A stretch of 59,286 nt of DNA from Haloplanus sp. (GCF_028275055.1 NZ_JAQCNJ010000097.1:1-59286), one strand, 5' to 3'. Positions 8,106 through 17,621 are shown, counted from the first letter of the stretch. Numbers and translations are program-made. Notes: a model not told the origin generated them from the sequence alone.

Positions 8106-9701
8106 ATGACGACACGGATCATCGGCATCGAGGGCACAGCGTGGGCGGCAAGCGCCGGCGTTTTCGAGTTTGACCCCGACGATCTGTCCGGCGCCGACCC
8201 GCCGGCCGTCGAAACCGACGCCTACCAGCCCGATAGCGGCGGCCTCCACCCACGGGAGGCGGCCGAACACATGAGCGAGGCGATCCCCACGGTGATCGAG
8301 ACGGCCTTAGAGAACGCCGAGGGACCGATCGACGCCGTCGCCTTTTCACGGGGGCCGGGACTGGGTCCCTGCCTGCGCATCGTCGGCACCGCCGCCCGCG
8401 CCCTCGCGGGGACGCTTGCGGTGCCGCTCGTCGGCGTCAACCACATGCTCGCCCACCTAGAGATCGGCCGCCACGGCTCCGGCTTCGAGTCGCCGGTGTG
8501 TCTGAACGCCAGCGGAGCCAACGCCCACCTGCTGGGCTACCACGGTGGCCGGTACCGTGTGCTGGGCGAGACGATGGACACCGGCGTCGGGAACGCACTC
8601 GACAAGTTCACCCGTCACGTCGGCTGGACCCACCCTGGTGGCCCCAAGGTTGAGGAGGCCGCCGTGGACGGCGAGTACGTCGATCTGCCCTACGTGGTAA
8701 AGGGGATGGACTTCTCGTTTTCCGGGCTGATGAGCGCCGCCAAGGACGCCTACGACGACGGCACGCCAGTCGAGGACGTCTGCTTCTCGTTGCAGGTGGC
8801 GGTCTTCGCCATGCTGACCGAAGTCTCGGAGCGGGCGTTGTCGCTGACCGGCGCGGACGAACTCGTTCTCGGCGGCGGCGTCGGCCAGAACGAGCGCCTC
8901 CGCGAGATGCTAGCGACGATGTGTGAGGCGCGTGGAGCGGCGTTCTACGCCCCTCAGGCCCGCTACCTCCGGGATAACGCCGGCATGATCGCAGTGCTTG
9001 GCGGCAAGATGTTTGCGGCCGGCGAGACGATGGCTATCGACGAGTCGGCGATCGATCCGAACTTCCGACCCGACGAGGTGCCCGTGACGTGGGAGGCTGG
9101 AAGGTCGGTGTCGGTGGGGACCGTCGGAGATGCCGAGCAACAGGGGGCGGAGGCGGTCGTCACCGTCGTCGACGGGCACGTCGTCAAACGACGCGTGCCG
9201 AAGGCGTACCGTCACCCGGACCTCGACGCCAGACTGCGCCGCGAACGGACGGTCGCCGAGGCCCGTCTCACCGGCGAGGCGCGCCGACACGGGGTGCCGA
9301 CGCCTGTCGTGTACGACGTCGACGTGCCCGAGGCGACGCTCACCCTGTCGCGTGTCGGCGACCGTGACCTGGGGGCCGACCCTTCGCCTGCCCGCGCCCG
9401 AACCGTCGGCAAACACCTCGCGACGCTTCACAGAACGGGTATCGTCCACGGCGACCCGACCGTCCGGAACGTCCGGGTTGGGACGGATCGATGCTTTCTC
9501 ATCGACTTCGGTCTCGGCTACCACAGCGACCACGTCGAGGACCACGCCATGGACTGTCACGTCTTCGGCGGAAGCGTCCGGGGCACCGCCGACGACCCCG
9601 AGGCGGTGCTGTCGGCGTTCGAGGCCGGCTACGCCGACGCGGCCGACGACGAGACGTTGTCTCGACTCCGCGAGATAGAGGATCGGGGCCGCTACCGGTA
9701 G
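8106..9701 (+). CDS. kae1-bud32: KEOPS Kae1-Bud32 fusion protein
   Basis: A 531-aa fusion of the Kae1 (TsaD-family) threonylcarbamoyl-transferase and the Bud32 kinase, the core of KEOPS, which makes t6A37 in ANN-decoding tRNAs. Kae1 spans about residues 1-325, with metal-binding His113 and His117 in NHMLAHLE and the GGGVGQN loop. After a linker, Bud32 (about 340-531) has the catalytic-loop HGDPTVRN and the LIDFGLG metal motif. The fusion is known in haloarchaea and methanogens. A third KEOPS subunit, Pcc1, lies at 30.7 kb. Confidence 0.97.
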   Translation: MTTRIIGIEGTAWAASAGVFEFDPDDLSGADPPAVETDAYQPDSGGLHPREAAEHMSEAIPTVIETALENAEGPIDAVAFSRGPGLGPCLRIVGTAARALAGTLAVPLVGVNHMLAHLEIGRHGSGFESPVCLNASGANAHLLGYHGGRYRVLGETMDTGVGNALDKFTRHVGWTHPGGPKVEEAAVDGEYVDLPYVVKGMDFSFSGLMSAAKDAYDDGTPVEDVCFSLQVAVFAMLTEVSERALSLTGADELVLGGGVGQNERLREMLATMCEARGAAFYAPQARYLRDNAGMIAVLGGKMFAAGETMAIDESAIDPNFRPDEVPVTWEAGRSVSVGTVGDAEQQGAEAVVTVVDGHVVKRRVPKAYRHPDLDARLRRERTVAEARLTGEARRHGVPTPVVYDVDVPEATLTLSRVGDRDLGADPSPARARTVGKHLATLHRTGIVHGDPTVRNVRVGTDRCFLIDFGLGYHSDHVEDHAMDCHVFGGSVRGTADDPEAVLSAFEAGYADAADDETLSRLREIEDRGRYR

Positions 9702-9711
9702 CGAGTGGTCG

Positions 9712-10026
9712 TCAGCAGTCGGCCGACCGGCGGCCGACGACGAGCGTCGACCACGCGGACAGATACCGTAGCCACGTGTCGGCACACCACCGAACAGGAT
9801 CGCAGGTGGGACGCATACCCGTCGAGGAGTGATCCACGCCGCGACGGTCGACTACCCGCCGACACTTCGGGCACCGAAGCCGCCGACAACCGGCCGTGGT
9901 CCGAGCGTCCCAGTCCCCGTCGAGGGGACTAGCGTGGCCACAATCCGGACAGAACAGCGTCGACTTGCGGTCGTGGGGCGTATCGGGGGCAGGCGACGGG
10001 ACGGCGGAAGGAGGTGATATTACCAA
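9712..10026 (-). CDS. Small zinc-ribbon protein (DUF8106-like)
   Basis: A protein of about 100 aa with two CxxC pairs, FCPDCGHASP and LRCPKCRRVVDRRG, forming a probable zinc ribbon, followed by a C-terminal tail with two further Cys. The start is uncertain. I show a TTG at 10026; the frame extends to 10173 but the added part has poor composition. It converges with kae1-bud32, 10 nt apart. No function can be assigned. Confidence 0.5.
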   Translation of the reverse strand: MVISPPSAVPSPAPDTPHDRKSTLFCPDCGHASPLDGDWDARTTAGCRRLRCPKCRRVVDRRGVDHSSTGMRPTCDPVRWCADTWLRYLSAWSTLVVGRRSADC

Positions 10027-10178
10027 ACTGTACGTTACCGAGAGACATAATTCTGATGCCAGAGCGTCCAGAACGGTAGATAATGAACGATTCGGCGGGA
10101 CAGTCGTGGTGCGCTCCGGCGTCAGGCGCGTCACCATGGGCCGAAACGATTTATCCCGCGAAACCGTACGCATCGGTC

Positions 10179-10457
10179 ATGGCAGATAAACCGCAGTCCG
10201 GATCGATCCTCGGGATCCCGTACAACTTCGAACGGCCGAGCCTCGGACGGTTGCTCTCCGCCCACTGGAAGCCCGGCGAGGGGATGGTTGTCGAGAAGCC
10301 CTTCGGCATCGGCTACACGCTGAACCTGGCGAACTGGCGGTCCTGGATCGTCGTTCTCGTGGCGGGTGTTCTGCTCTGGCAGGAGGGTGGCGACGGTGGG
10401 ATCGAGACGCCCGACGACGACGAGGACGAACCGGTCGAGGTTGTCGTCGACGACTGA
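10179..10457 (+). CDS. DUF5808-like small membrane protein
   Basis: A 92-aa protein. A short N-terminal domain with IPYNFERPSLGR and VEKPFGIGYTLNLANW matches the haloarchaeal DUF5808 pattern. One transmembrane helix (SWIVVLVAGVLLW) and a very acidic tail follow. A tttatccc element about 27 nt before the ATG suggests a leaderless transcript. The next gene starts right after its stop codon, so they are likely co-transcribed. Confidence 0.75.
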   Translation: MADKPQSGSILGIPYNFERPSLGRLLSAHWKPGEGMVVEKPFGIGYTLNLANWRSWIVVLVAGVLLWQEGGDGGIETPDDDEDEPVEVVVDD

Positions 10458-11492
10458 GTGGCGGCCGTGTCGGAGTATGCGTTCGAACTGGCGTTGTGCG
10501 CTCATCTCGAACGGAGCCGCAACTGGGTGTTGAGCCGGCAGCTCGGTGCCTCCGTCGCCGACCCCGGGTCGCGTGTCATCGACATCTGCGGGGTCGTTCC
10601 AGGCTCCAGGTTTGACCGCCGGGCGGCGATCACGAGCGAGACGATCCCGCCTCGCGCCGTCGAGAGCGACGTGGGTCCCGGCCGCGCGGTCGACCCCGTC
10701 GACGCCCTCGACTGCCCGCCTGCCGCCGCCCGTCGGGTCGCTGACCGCGCCGTCGATGTCGGCTTTTTCGAGGCCGAACGCCGCGGGAGTCGTCGCCATG
10801 TCCGCGCGACGACCCGGTATCCCGACTGGTTCGACCGTCTGATCGGCATCGAAAACAAACCCGACCTCGGACGGCCGGGCGACCTCCAGCGACAGTTGCG
10901 TCGCGACGTGTCGCTTGGCCTCTTCGACGCCGTGATCCTCGCGACGGAGAGCTACGTCACCGGGGCACACCTGAACCGCATCCCCGAATCGGTCGGTGTC
11001 TGGCGGTTCGACGACGGCGATGGATCGGAGCATCCTCGGGCAAACGGCGAAGCCGCCGACCGCGGGGCGGCCGACACTAACCGCCGACTGACCGTCGTCC
11101 GCGACCCGACGCCAATCGACCCCGAGGCGACGGGCGTCGAACGGACCGCGGAGCGGCCTCTCCGGACTGATATCGCCTTCGCGAGCCCCGAGGCGAAGGC
11201 GCGCAAACGGCGCGCGATAGCCGAACGCGCCTACGGAAGGGGGTGGCGGCCCCGCGCCGACGACTACCCCGCCTGTGTGTCGATGCGGCCGACCGACGAC
11301 GGCCGGCCACACTGTCGCGCCTTCGAACGAACCGTCGATCCGGCGAGCGACTGCGGCGAGGACTGTCCGGCCTACGATCCGGGCGACCCACCGGCGGTCG
11401 ACCGCGAGCGACTGCGCGACGAGCGAACGCCGTGGGTGGCGGACCCGGCGGGTGTGGCGCGCCGGCAGGCCGGGTTGGATCGGTTCACCTGA
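10458..11492 (+). CDS. DUF5787-like haloarchaeal protein
   Basis: A 344-aa soluble protein starting with GTG immediately after the upstream stop. The middle contains IGIENKPDLGRPGDLQRQL, which resembles the core of a PD-(D/E)xK-type nuclease (E-x-K). The C-terminal part has spaced Cys residues (CVSM, CRAF, CGEDCPAY). The family appears restricted to haloarchaea and its function is unknown; the nuclease idea is inference from one motif. Confidence 0.7.
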   Translation: MAAVSEYAFELALCAHLERSRNWVLSRQLGASVADPGSRVIDICGVVPGSRFDRRAAITSETIPPRAVESDVGPGRAVDPVDALDCPPAAARRVADRAVDVGFFEAERRGSRRHVRATTRYPDWFDRLIGIENKPDLGRPGDLQRQLRRDVSLGLFDAVILATESYVTGAHLNRIPESVGVWRFDDGDGSEHPRANGEAADRGAADTNRRLTVVRDPTPIDPEATGVERTAERPLRTDIAFASPEAKARKRRAIAERAYGRGWRPRADDYPACVSMRPTDDGRPHCRAFERTVDPASDCGEDCPAYDPGDPPAVDRERLRDERTPWVADPAGVARRQAGLDRFT

Positions 11493-11661
11493 GGCGGGCG
11501 AGTTCGGCCACGACGGCGACGGCGGCGGCGACACCGAGGCCGGCAACGGCGGCGCGGCGCAGGTCGGGGGCGCCAAGAACGAACACCGAGACGACGACCC
11601 AGACAAGCGTGCCGGCGAGGCCACTCGCCACGCCGCGGCCGAGCGTCGAGACGTGAGTCAT
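11485..11661 (-). CDS. 58-aa two-helix membrane protein
   Basis: A 58-aa hydrophobic protein with two predicted membrane helices (VASGLAGTLVWVVVSVFVL and AAVAGLGVAAAVAVVAELA). The ATG at 11661 is preferred over an upstream in-frame ATG at 11715. Its 3' end overlaps the end of the convergent DUF5787-like gene by 8 nt. No function known. Confidence 0.65.
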   Translation of the reverse strand: MTHVSTLGRGVASGLAGTLVWVVVSVFVLGAPDLRRAAVAGLGVAAAVAVVAELARLR

Positions 11662-11683
11662 ACGGACGGGTCGGTGGCAGGGG

Positions 11684-12508
11684 TTATAACTCGTACCGCT
11701 CGCCGTCGACCGCAAGCGGGTCGTCGAACGCCTCGTCGGCAGGGTAGAAGTGTGCGACGTGGACCAAGCGCGTCCGGTCGGCGTCGAGGGCCGCCGCCAT
11801 GTCGAGGGCTCCTTCCCGGGTCATGTGTTTCGACCCGAAGGTTCGGGGGACGCCGTCGGCGTCGTAGTGGGTCCCGCCGAGCGGGTGGTGCTCACAGGAC
11901 GACGCGGGGACGATGGCGTCGGCCAACAGGAGGTCGGGATCGGACAGTGCCGACCGGGATGCCTCGGGGATGGCGTAACTGGTGTCGCCCGTGAGCGAAC
12001 ACGTCGCGCCCGTCTCGGGGTCCTCGATCACGACGCCGTAACACAGGAGCGGCGGGTGGTCGACGGGAACGAGGCGAACGTCGAGACCACAGACACGGAA
12101 CCGCTCGGCCGGGGCGTGGTCGTGGACACGCACACGGTCGAGATAGTCGTATTTCCGTCGGACCGTGTCGGCGACGCTCTCCCCCGTGACCGGATCGACC
12201 TCGTTTGCGGCGTGGACGGGCAGGTCGTCGAACACCCGGTAGGCGTTGCCCAGTCCATCGAGATGGTCGAAGTGGATGTGTGTCACCAGTGCGGCGTCCG
12301 GCAACGGGACGTCGTGGGTGAGAAACTGGTGACGGAAGTCGGGACTGCAGTCGACCAGCAACGACTCGTCCGTCCGCTCGTTGGTCACGTGGACCGAAAA
12401 CCGGGACCGTTCGACACCGCGGTCACGGGCCCGCCGACAGGTCGCACAGTCACACCCGGCTGTCGGCGTCCCCGTCGTATCGCCCGTTCCAAGCAGTGTA
12501 ACCTGCAT
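11684..12508 (-). CDS. Metallo-beta-lactamase-fold hydrolase (PhnP-like)
   Basis: A 274-aa MBL-fold phosphodiesterase-type enzyme. The metal motif HIHFDH (His77, His79, Asp81, His82) and later SLTGDTSYA and LVHVAHFYP are visible. The N-terminal GTGDTTGTPTAGCDCATCRR is typical of PhnP and related cyclic phosphodiesterases. The substrate cannot be told from sequence. Start ATG at 12508. Confidence 0.88.
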   Translation of the reverse strand: MQVTLLGTGDTTGTPTAGCDCATCRRARDRGVERSRFSVHVTNERTDESLLVDCSPDFRHQFLTHDVPLPDAALVTHIHFDHLDGLGNAYRVFDDLPVHAANEVDPVTGESVADTVRRKYDYLDRVRVHDHAPAERFRVCGLDVRLVPVDHPPLLCYGVVIEDPETGATCSLTGDTSYAIPEASRSALSDPDLLLADAIVPASSCEHHPLGGTHYDADGVPRTFGSKHMTREGALDMAAALDADRTRLVHVAHFYPADEAFDDPLAVDGERYEL

Positions 12509-12534
12509 TCGCTTTGGATTGCCACCGATTGGTC

Positions 12535-12660
12535 TTAGTGGTCGTGGTTCGGCCGGGATGGCGGGTGGTCGTGGCCGAGACGCAACGTGACGGCGTTGCC
12601 AGCGGGGACGACGACCCACTGTCGGGCCGGCGCCGTACCGTCGGTCACAACCGCCCACAC
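12535..12660 (-). CDS. Possible 41-aa protein
   Basis: A GTG-started ORF (VWAVVTDGTAPARQWVVV...) with strong GC3 bias, ending 26 nt upstream of the MBL-fold gene on the same strand. The composition looks coding, but the protein is unknown and very short, so it could also be a remnant of a longer gene. Confidence 0.35.
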   Translation of the reverse strand: MWAVVTDGTAPARQWVVVPAGNAVTLRLGHDHPPSRPNHDH

Positions 12661-12698
12661 AGCAAGAGAACGTCGGTTTGAGCGATGCGGCCGCGGTT

Positions 12699-13565
12699 TC
12701 AGTACCGCGAGGGCATGTACGCCATGCCGAGCAGCATGATCGCGGTCGCGAAGCTCACGATCGAGACGCCCCAGAGTCCGTTGACGTAGCTGTGGTACGT
12801 GTCGATCTCTTCGGTTTGGCTCGTGTACACGCCGTAGTCGTCCTCGAGAACGAGCGTGTTGTTGTCGGCGAAGTGGGCGAAGTACGTCCGTCCGTTCAGC
12901 GTGACGTTGGCGTGGTTGTCGACGGCAACGGTGTTGGTACGGGGGCTGGTCCACGCGAGCGTCGCGCCGTCGCCGGTGACACGACTGACGGTCGTGGCGT
13001 TGCCCTGATACCGGACGGTGTCGCCCTCGCTGTACTCGGTCGCGGACGGGTCGGGGAAGTATTCGCTCGTCGGGATCAGCGTCCGGTTGTCGCCCTCCTC
13101 GCGGACGACGTACTCCGTACCGTTCACCGTGACCGTCTCGTTGTTCACGGCGGCGTCATCCTGTAGGATGGCGGTGCGGTTGACCGTCTCCTGGAGGCGG
13201 AACGTCGAGGGGTCGTCACCCTCGGCGACGAGAACGCGGTACTCCTCGTTCTGGTAGGTGACGGTGGAGTTGTGTTCCCACATCTGGGTGTGGCGCGCGG
13301 AGTCGTTGGTCCACGTTAGTTCGCCCGAACGGGTGAGTTCGGCACCGCCACCGCCGTGACCGCCGCCCCCACCGGACGTCTCTGCCGTGATCGACGACAC
13401 GGTGTACTGCCGATCGTCGACGGTGAACCGGTCGTTTTCGGAGAGACTGTGATCGGGGTTCTCGAACGTGACCGTCGGCGCACTGGCCGTCGCGACAAGC
13501 GAGTACGACGCCGCCCCGAGAACGACGAATAAGGCGACGTAAATCGCTGCAGCGCGTCGTTGCAT
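12699..13565 (-). CDS. Surface-exposed membrane-anchored protein
   Basis: A 288-aa protein with an N-terminal hydrophobic helix (IYVALFVVLGAASYSLVAT) and a C-terminal helix (GVSIVSFATAIMLLGMAYM), so most of the chain probably lies outside the cell. The extracellular part is rich in Asn-x-Thr/Ser sequons and beta-strand repeats, with a Gly/His-rich loop (GGGGGHGGGG). It lies divergently from hemH. I do not recognise a function. Confidence 0.7.
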   Translation of the reverse strand: MQRRAAAIYVALFVVLGAASYSLVATASAPTVTFENPDHSLSENDRFTVDDRQYTVSSITAETSGGGGGHGGGGAELTRSGELTWTNDSARHTQMWEHNSTVTYQNEEYRVLVAEGDDPSTFRLQETVNRTAILQDDAAVNNETVTVNGTEYVVREEGDNRTLIPTSEYFPDPSATEYSEGDTVRYQGNATTVSRVTGDGATLAWTSPRTNTVAVDNHANVTLNGRTYFAHFADNNTLVLEDDYGVYTSQTEEIDTYHSYVNGLWGVSIVSFATAIMLLGMAYMPSRY

Positions 13566-13766
13566 ACGTGGGGCATAGTTCACCCGGGGTATAACGATTA
13601 CTAACTGCCGATATCCTGTCGAGCGAACGGACGGAGCCGACGGGGGCAACCGGATCCCTCCACCGACTCGGCGGCTGACCGGTGGTGCATATAAATCGTG
13701 GGGTCGGGCTTCGGATCGTCGTGACGACCGACAGGTTTTGTACCGGCCTTCCCTTAGATAGGTTGT

Positions 13767-14819
13767 ATGACAACCGGGATCGTTCTGCTCAACTTCGGTG
13801 AACCGTCGGACGGTCAAAGGGACGTCGTCCTCGACTATCTGGAGCGCATCTTCATGGCGAACATGTCCATCGAGGGTGAGTCGGGGATGCCAGAGGAGGC
13901 CGCTCGGGAGCGTGCGCGGGAACTGGCCAAGCGTCGCGCACCCGGTCTCATCGAGGAGTACGACGAGATCGGCGGCTCCCCACTGATCGACCACGCGACG
14001 ACGCAGGCGACGATGCTCGCCGAGGAGGTTACCCGGCGAGGCTACGACGTCGAGGCGTACTACGGGATGCAGTACACCGAACCGTTCATCACGGATGCCG
14101 TCGAGGCCGCCCGCGAGGACGGCGTCGACCGGCTGATCGGCCTGCCCATCTACCCGTTGTGTGGGCCGTCGACGACCGTCCAGTCGTTGGACGAACTCGA
14201 CGAGGCGCTCGAGGAGGTCGGGTGGGACGTGCCCGTCGAAGGCCTGACCGGTTGGCACAAGCATCCGACGTACAACCGCGTCCGCATCGACAACGTGCAG
14301 GGGTACCTCGACGACCACGACCTCACGCTCGGTGACGGCACCCGACTCGTCTTCTCCGCACACGGCACACCCCAGTACTACCTCGACGAGGGGAGCCGGT
14401 ACGAACAGTACGTCGAGGAGTTCTGTGACGTGGTGGCGACGGCGCTCGACGCCGACGGCTACGAACTCGGCTACCAGAACCACGAGAACCGCGACGTCGA
14501 GTGGACCGAACCCGACGTGGAGGAGGTCATCGAGACGGTCGAGGCCGACCGCGTCGTCGTCGAACCGGTGAGTTTCATGCACGAACAAAGCGAGACGTTG
14601 TCGGAACTCGATATCGAGCTCCGGAAGGAAGCAGAGGAGCGGGGACTGGAGTTCCACCGCATCCCCGTTCCCTACGACGATGACCGGTTCGTCGGCGCGC
14701 TCGCGGATCTGGTCGAGCCGTTCGTGGCGGGCTACGATCCGGAGTACGCCGGGCTTCACCAGTGTGAGTGTCGGGATGTGCCGGGAACGATGTGCCTGAA
14801 CGCGCCACACGAGGCATGA
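13767..14819 (+). CDS. hemH: Ferrochelatase HemH
   Basis: A 350-aa enzyme that inserts Fe2+ into a porphyrin. FSAHGTP carries the metal-binding His near residue 198, and EPVSFMHEQSET matches the second active-site region. The C-terminus has three Cys (CECRDVPGTMC), which may bind an iron-sulfur cluster as in some ferrochelatases. A ttttgta element about 29 nt before the ATG suggests a leaderless transcript. Its stop overlaps the hemG start (ATGA), so the pair is an operon. Whether the substrate is protoporphyrin or coproporphyrin is not clear from sequence. Confidence 0.95.
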   Translation: MTTGIVLLNFGEPSDGQRDVVLDYLERIFMANMSIEGESGMPEEAARERARELAKRRAPGLIEEYDEIGGSPLIDHATTQATMLAEEVTRRGYDVEAYYGMQYTEPFITDAVEAAREDGVDRLIGLPIYPLCGPSTTVQSLDELDEALEEVGWDVPVEGLTGWHKHPTYNRVRIDNVQGYLDDHDLTLGDGTRLVFSAHGTPQYYLDEGSRYEQYVEEFCDVVATALDADGYELGYQNHENRDVEWTEPDVEEVIETVEADRVVVEPVSFMHEQSETLSELDIELRKEAEERGLEFHRIPVPYDDDRFVGALADLVEPFVAGYDPEYAGLHQCECRDVPGTMCLNAPHEA

Positions 14820-16132
14820 CCGTCGGTATCGTCGGGGCGGGAATCACGGGGCTTGCGCTCACGCAGTACCTCCGGGAGCGTGGCGTCGACGCCGTCGCGT
14901 TCGAGGCGACGGCGGAGCCCGGTGGCGTTATCCGGTCGACGACGGTCGACGGACGGGTGGTCGAGCACGGCCCACAACGCACCCGGCTGACACCGGAAAT
15001 CGAGTCGCTGATCGAGGCCTGTGGGATCGAGGCCAACGTCCGGACCGCCGACCCGGACCTCCCGTTGTACGTGTACGCCGATGGTCGGCTCCGGCAGGTG
15101 CCGTTCTCGCCTCGGGAGTTTCTGACGACCGACCTGCTGTCGACCCGGGGAAAGTTGCGGATGCTGGCCGAACCGCTGACCGAGGGGGCCAACGACGACG
15201 AGACGGCGGCCGCCTACTTCGTCCGGAAGTTCGGCAAAGAGGCCTACCACAACGTGATCGAGCCCCTGTTTGGCGGCATCTACGGCTCCGACCCCGCCGA
15301 GATGCCGGGGAAGTACGCCCTGCAAACGATCAGCCGGATGGAGCGGTCGGGGAGTCTCCTCCGGGCCGCCATCCGTCGACAGCTCGACGGCAAGGACCGC
15401 AAGCCGCCGGTGTCGTTCGACGACGGAATGGCCCAACTGCCACGCGCACTCTACGAACACAACGCCGACCGGGTGGAGTTGGAGACGCCGGTCGAGGGGA
15501 TCGAGACCGCCGGCGACGGCTACCGTCTCGACACCGCGGCCGGCCCCCGAACGGTCGACCGCGTGGTTCTTACGCCACGGGCGGACGTGACCGCCGATCT
15601 CCTCTCTGGCGTTGCTCCCGAGAGCGCCGGTGCGCTCCGGCGACTCCGCTACAACCCACTTGCGTACGTCCACCTTGTCTCCGACACCGAGCCCGCGGGG
15701 TATGGGTATCAGGTCCGTCACGACGAGTCGCTACAAACCCTCGGCGTCACGTGGAACACCAGCCTGTTCGACCGCGACGGCGTCTACACCTGCTTTCTCG
15801 GTGGAATGGGCAACCCGGGACTGGTGGATCGGTCCGACGAGGAGATCGGTCGGATCGCCAAGACGGAGTTCGAGTCCGTACTGGGCGTGTCGGCCGAGGT
15901 CGTCAACATCACCCGGCACCGACGGGGGATCCCCGCATACGACGGGTCGTGGACGGCGATGGAGGCGGTTGACCTCCCCGAGGGGATCACGCTCGCGTCG
16001 AACTACACCGGACGGATGGGCGTTCCGGCGCGTGTCAGGGAAGGGAAGCGGCTCGCCGAGCGGTTCGCATCCGAGGCCGAAACCGAGACCGAACCCGACC
16101 GCGACCGAGTCGCTGCCGAGGCTACCGGCTGA
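14816..16132 (+). CDS. hemG: Protoporphyrinogen/coproporphyrinogen oxidase HemG (HemY type)
   Basis: A 438-aa FAD-dependent oxidase that aromatises a porphyrinogen. The N-terminal dinucleotide-binding motif is GIVGAGITGLALTQYLRERG, followed by GGVIRSTTVDG. The ATG at 14816 overlaps the hemH stop by 4 nt, which fixes the start. The 3' end overlaps convergent hemE by 11 nt. With hemH and hemE it forms a heme cluster. Confidence 0.93.
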   Translation: MTVGIVGAGITGLALTQYLRERGVDAVAFEATAEPGGVIRSTTVDGRVVEHGPQRTRLTPEIESLIEACGIEANVRTADPDLPLYVYADGRLRQVPFSPREFLTTDLLSTRGKLRMLAEPLTEGANDDETAAAYFVRKFGKEAYHNVIEPLFGGIYGSDPAEMPGKYALQTISRMERSGSLLRAAIRRQLDGKDRKPPVSFDDGMAQLPRALYEHNADRVELETPVEGIETAGDGYRLDTAAGPRTVDRVVLTPRADVTADLLSGVAPESAGALRRLRYNPLAYVHLVSDTEPAGYGYQVRHDESLQTLGVTWNTSLFDRDGVYTCFLGGMGNPGLVDRSDEEIGRIAKTEFESVLGVSAEVVNITRHRRGIPAYDGSWTAMEAVDLPEGITLASNYTGRMGVPARVREGKRLAERFASEAETETEPDRDRVAAEATG

Positions 16133-17129
16133 TCGACTTCGCCGTCTCGACAAAGGCCCGGACGGACTCGACGGGCGTGTCGCGGTGGACGCCGTGGCCG
16201 AGGTTGAGAATGTGGCCGCTCGGTCCGGCGGCGTCGATCACCTCGTTCGTCCGCTCGCGGACGAACTCGGGGGAGCCAAACAGATACTGCGGGTCGAGGT
16301 TGCCCTGCACCGGTCGGTCGCCGAGTTCCGCGCGTGCGTCGGCCATGTCGACGGTCCAGTCGAGGCCGACCACGTCGGCGCCGGTGCGGTCGAGGCTGTC
16401 GAGGCGGCCGGCCATGTTGCGGACGAAGATGATGGAGGGGACCGAAAGGTCTGAGAGGATTTCGCGGTGGAGCGGGAGGACGAACTCGCGGTAGTCGGTC
16501 GGCGAGAGCACGCCCGCGTACGTGTCGAACAGTTGGATCACGTCCGCGCCGTGGTCGGCCTGATACTCCAGATACTCCCGGACGACGTCGGCAAAGGCGG
16601 AAAGCAGCGTCCGGAACGCGTCCGGGTGGCGGGCGCGGAAACGCCGGACCGGACCGTGGTTTCGCGACGCGCCGCCGGCAACGGCGTATGACGCGAGCGT
16701 AAAGGGTCCACCGGCGAAACCGACGATGGCCGTCTGATCGCCCACCTCCGCGACGAGTTCATCAAGAAGGGAGCCGACGAAGCCGAGGTCGGACGCGACC
16801 GAGCCGCGGGGTCGGTCGGCGTCCTCGGGGTTCTCGACCGGGTTCTCGACGACCGGGCCGACGCCGCTCTCGACGTGATAGTCGAAGCCGAGGGGTTCGA
16901 GAACGGTCAGGATGTCCGAAAACATCACCAGCCCGTCGGGTTCGTACAGCTCCCACGGAAGGAGGGTGATGCGCTTTGCCACTTCCGGCGTCTCGATTGC
17001 CTCCCGGAAACTGTATTCGGACCGAATCTCGCGATACTCGGGGATGTGGCGGCCGGCCTGTCGCATCAGCCACACCGGCGGACGCTCGGTCCGTTCGCCC
17101 TGGGCCGCGCGGACGAGAAGGTTCGACAT
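16122..17129 (-). CDS. hemE: Uroporphyrinogen decarboxylase HemE
   Basis: A 335-aa enzyme that removes four carboxylates from uroporphyrinogen III to give coproporphyrinogen III. PPVWLMRQAGRHIPEYR near the N-terminus and LDWTVDMADARAEL and ILNLGHGVHRDTPVE near the C-terminus are diagnostic. It is encoded opposite hemH-hemG, overlapping tail to tail. The start ATG at 17129 fits the family (MSNLLVRAAQGE). Confidence 0.95.
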   Translation of the reverse strand: MSNLLVRAAQGERTERPPVWLMRQAGRHIPEYREIRSEYSFREAIETPEVAKRITLLPWELYEPDGLVMFSDILTVLEPLGFDYHVESGVGPVVENPVENPEDADRPRGSVASDLGFVGSLLDELVAEVGDQTAIVGFAGGPFTLASYAVAGGASRNHGPVRRFRARHPDAFRTLLSAFADVVREYLEYQADHGADVIQLFDTYAGVLSPTDYREFVLPLHREILSDLSVPSIIFVRNMAGRLDSLDRTGADVVGLDWTVDMADARAELGDRPVQGNLDPQYLFGSPEFVRERTNEVIDAAGPSGHILNLGHGVHRDTPVESVRAFVETAKSISR

Positions 17130-17195
17130 GGGCGAAGATTGGACCGAGGCCGGCTAAGTATGTCGCATCGGATGCGGCACGCGGCGCGGGCGGTG

Positions 17196-17549
17196 TCAGG
17201 CCGGCCGCTCGTCGACTGCCACCTCGGGGTCGGCGACCCACTCCCGCGCCCACTCATCGATGGCGTCGAACACCGGACAAAGCGACCGTCCCTTCTCTGT
17301 GAGCGAGTAGTACGTCGCCACCGGCGCATCCTCCTCGAGACGGCGGTCGACAAAGCCCATCTCCTGAAGGTCGTCGACGACACGGGAGAGCGTCCGCGAA
17401 CTCGCGCCGGTCGAGCGCTTGAGTTCGTTGAACCGCTTCTCCTCGCCCTGCAGATCGTGGAGAACGGCCAGTCGCCACTGCGAGCCGATCTGTTCGAGCG
17501 AATCGATGATATAACACGTGTCGGCGTCGCCGCCGGCCTGGTCCGACAT
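17196..17549 (-). CDS. HxlR-family winged-helix regulator
   Basis: A 117-aa MarR/HxlR-type repressor or activator. The HxlR pattern is clear: IGSQWRLAVLHDLQGEEKRFNELKR, SRTLSRVVDDLQEMGFVDRR, then a wing (VATYYSLTEKGRSL). A single Cys (DTCYIID) lies near residue 12, where redox-sensing HxlR/MarR proteins often have one. It is divergent from the DoxX gene, and a 29-bp palindrome lies between them. It probably controls DoxX and perhaps itself. Confidence 0.88.
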   Translation of the reverse strand: MSDQAGGDADTCYIIDSLEQIGSQWRLAVLHDLQGEEKRFNELKRSTGASSRTLSRVVDDLQEMGFVDRRLEEDAPVATYYSLTEKGRSLCPVFDAIDEWAREWVADPEVAVDERPA

Positions 17550-17621
17550 ATCCGATCGACGCCGGCCGCCGGATTACCAGTTTCGATACGAACCAGGTGG
17601 CGGAAGGTTATTGTCCCGGTA

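Noticed and set aside
12699-14810. A 703-codon open frame on the minus strand across hemH
   Set aside because: Its C-terminal 288 residues are the real membrane protein gene; the rest is antisense to hemH and reads as a shadow of it.
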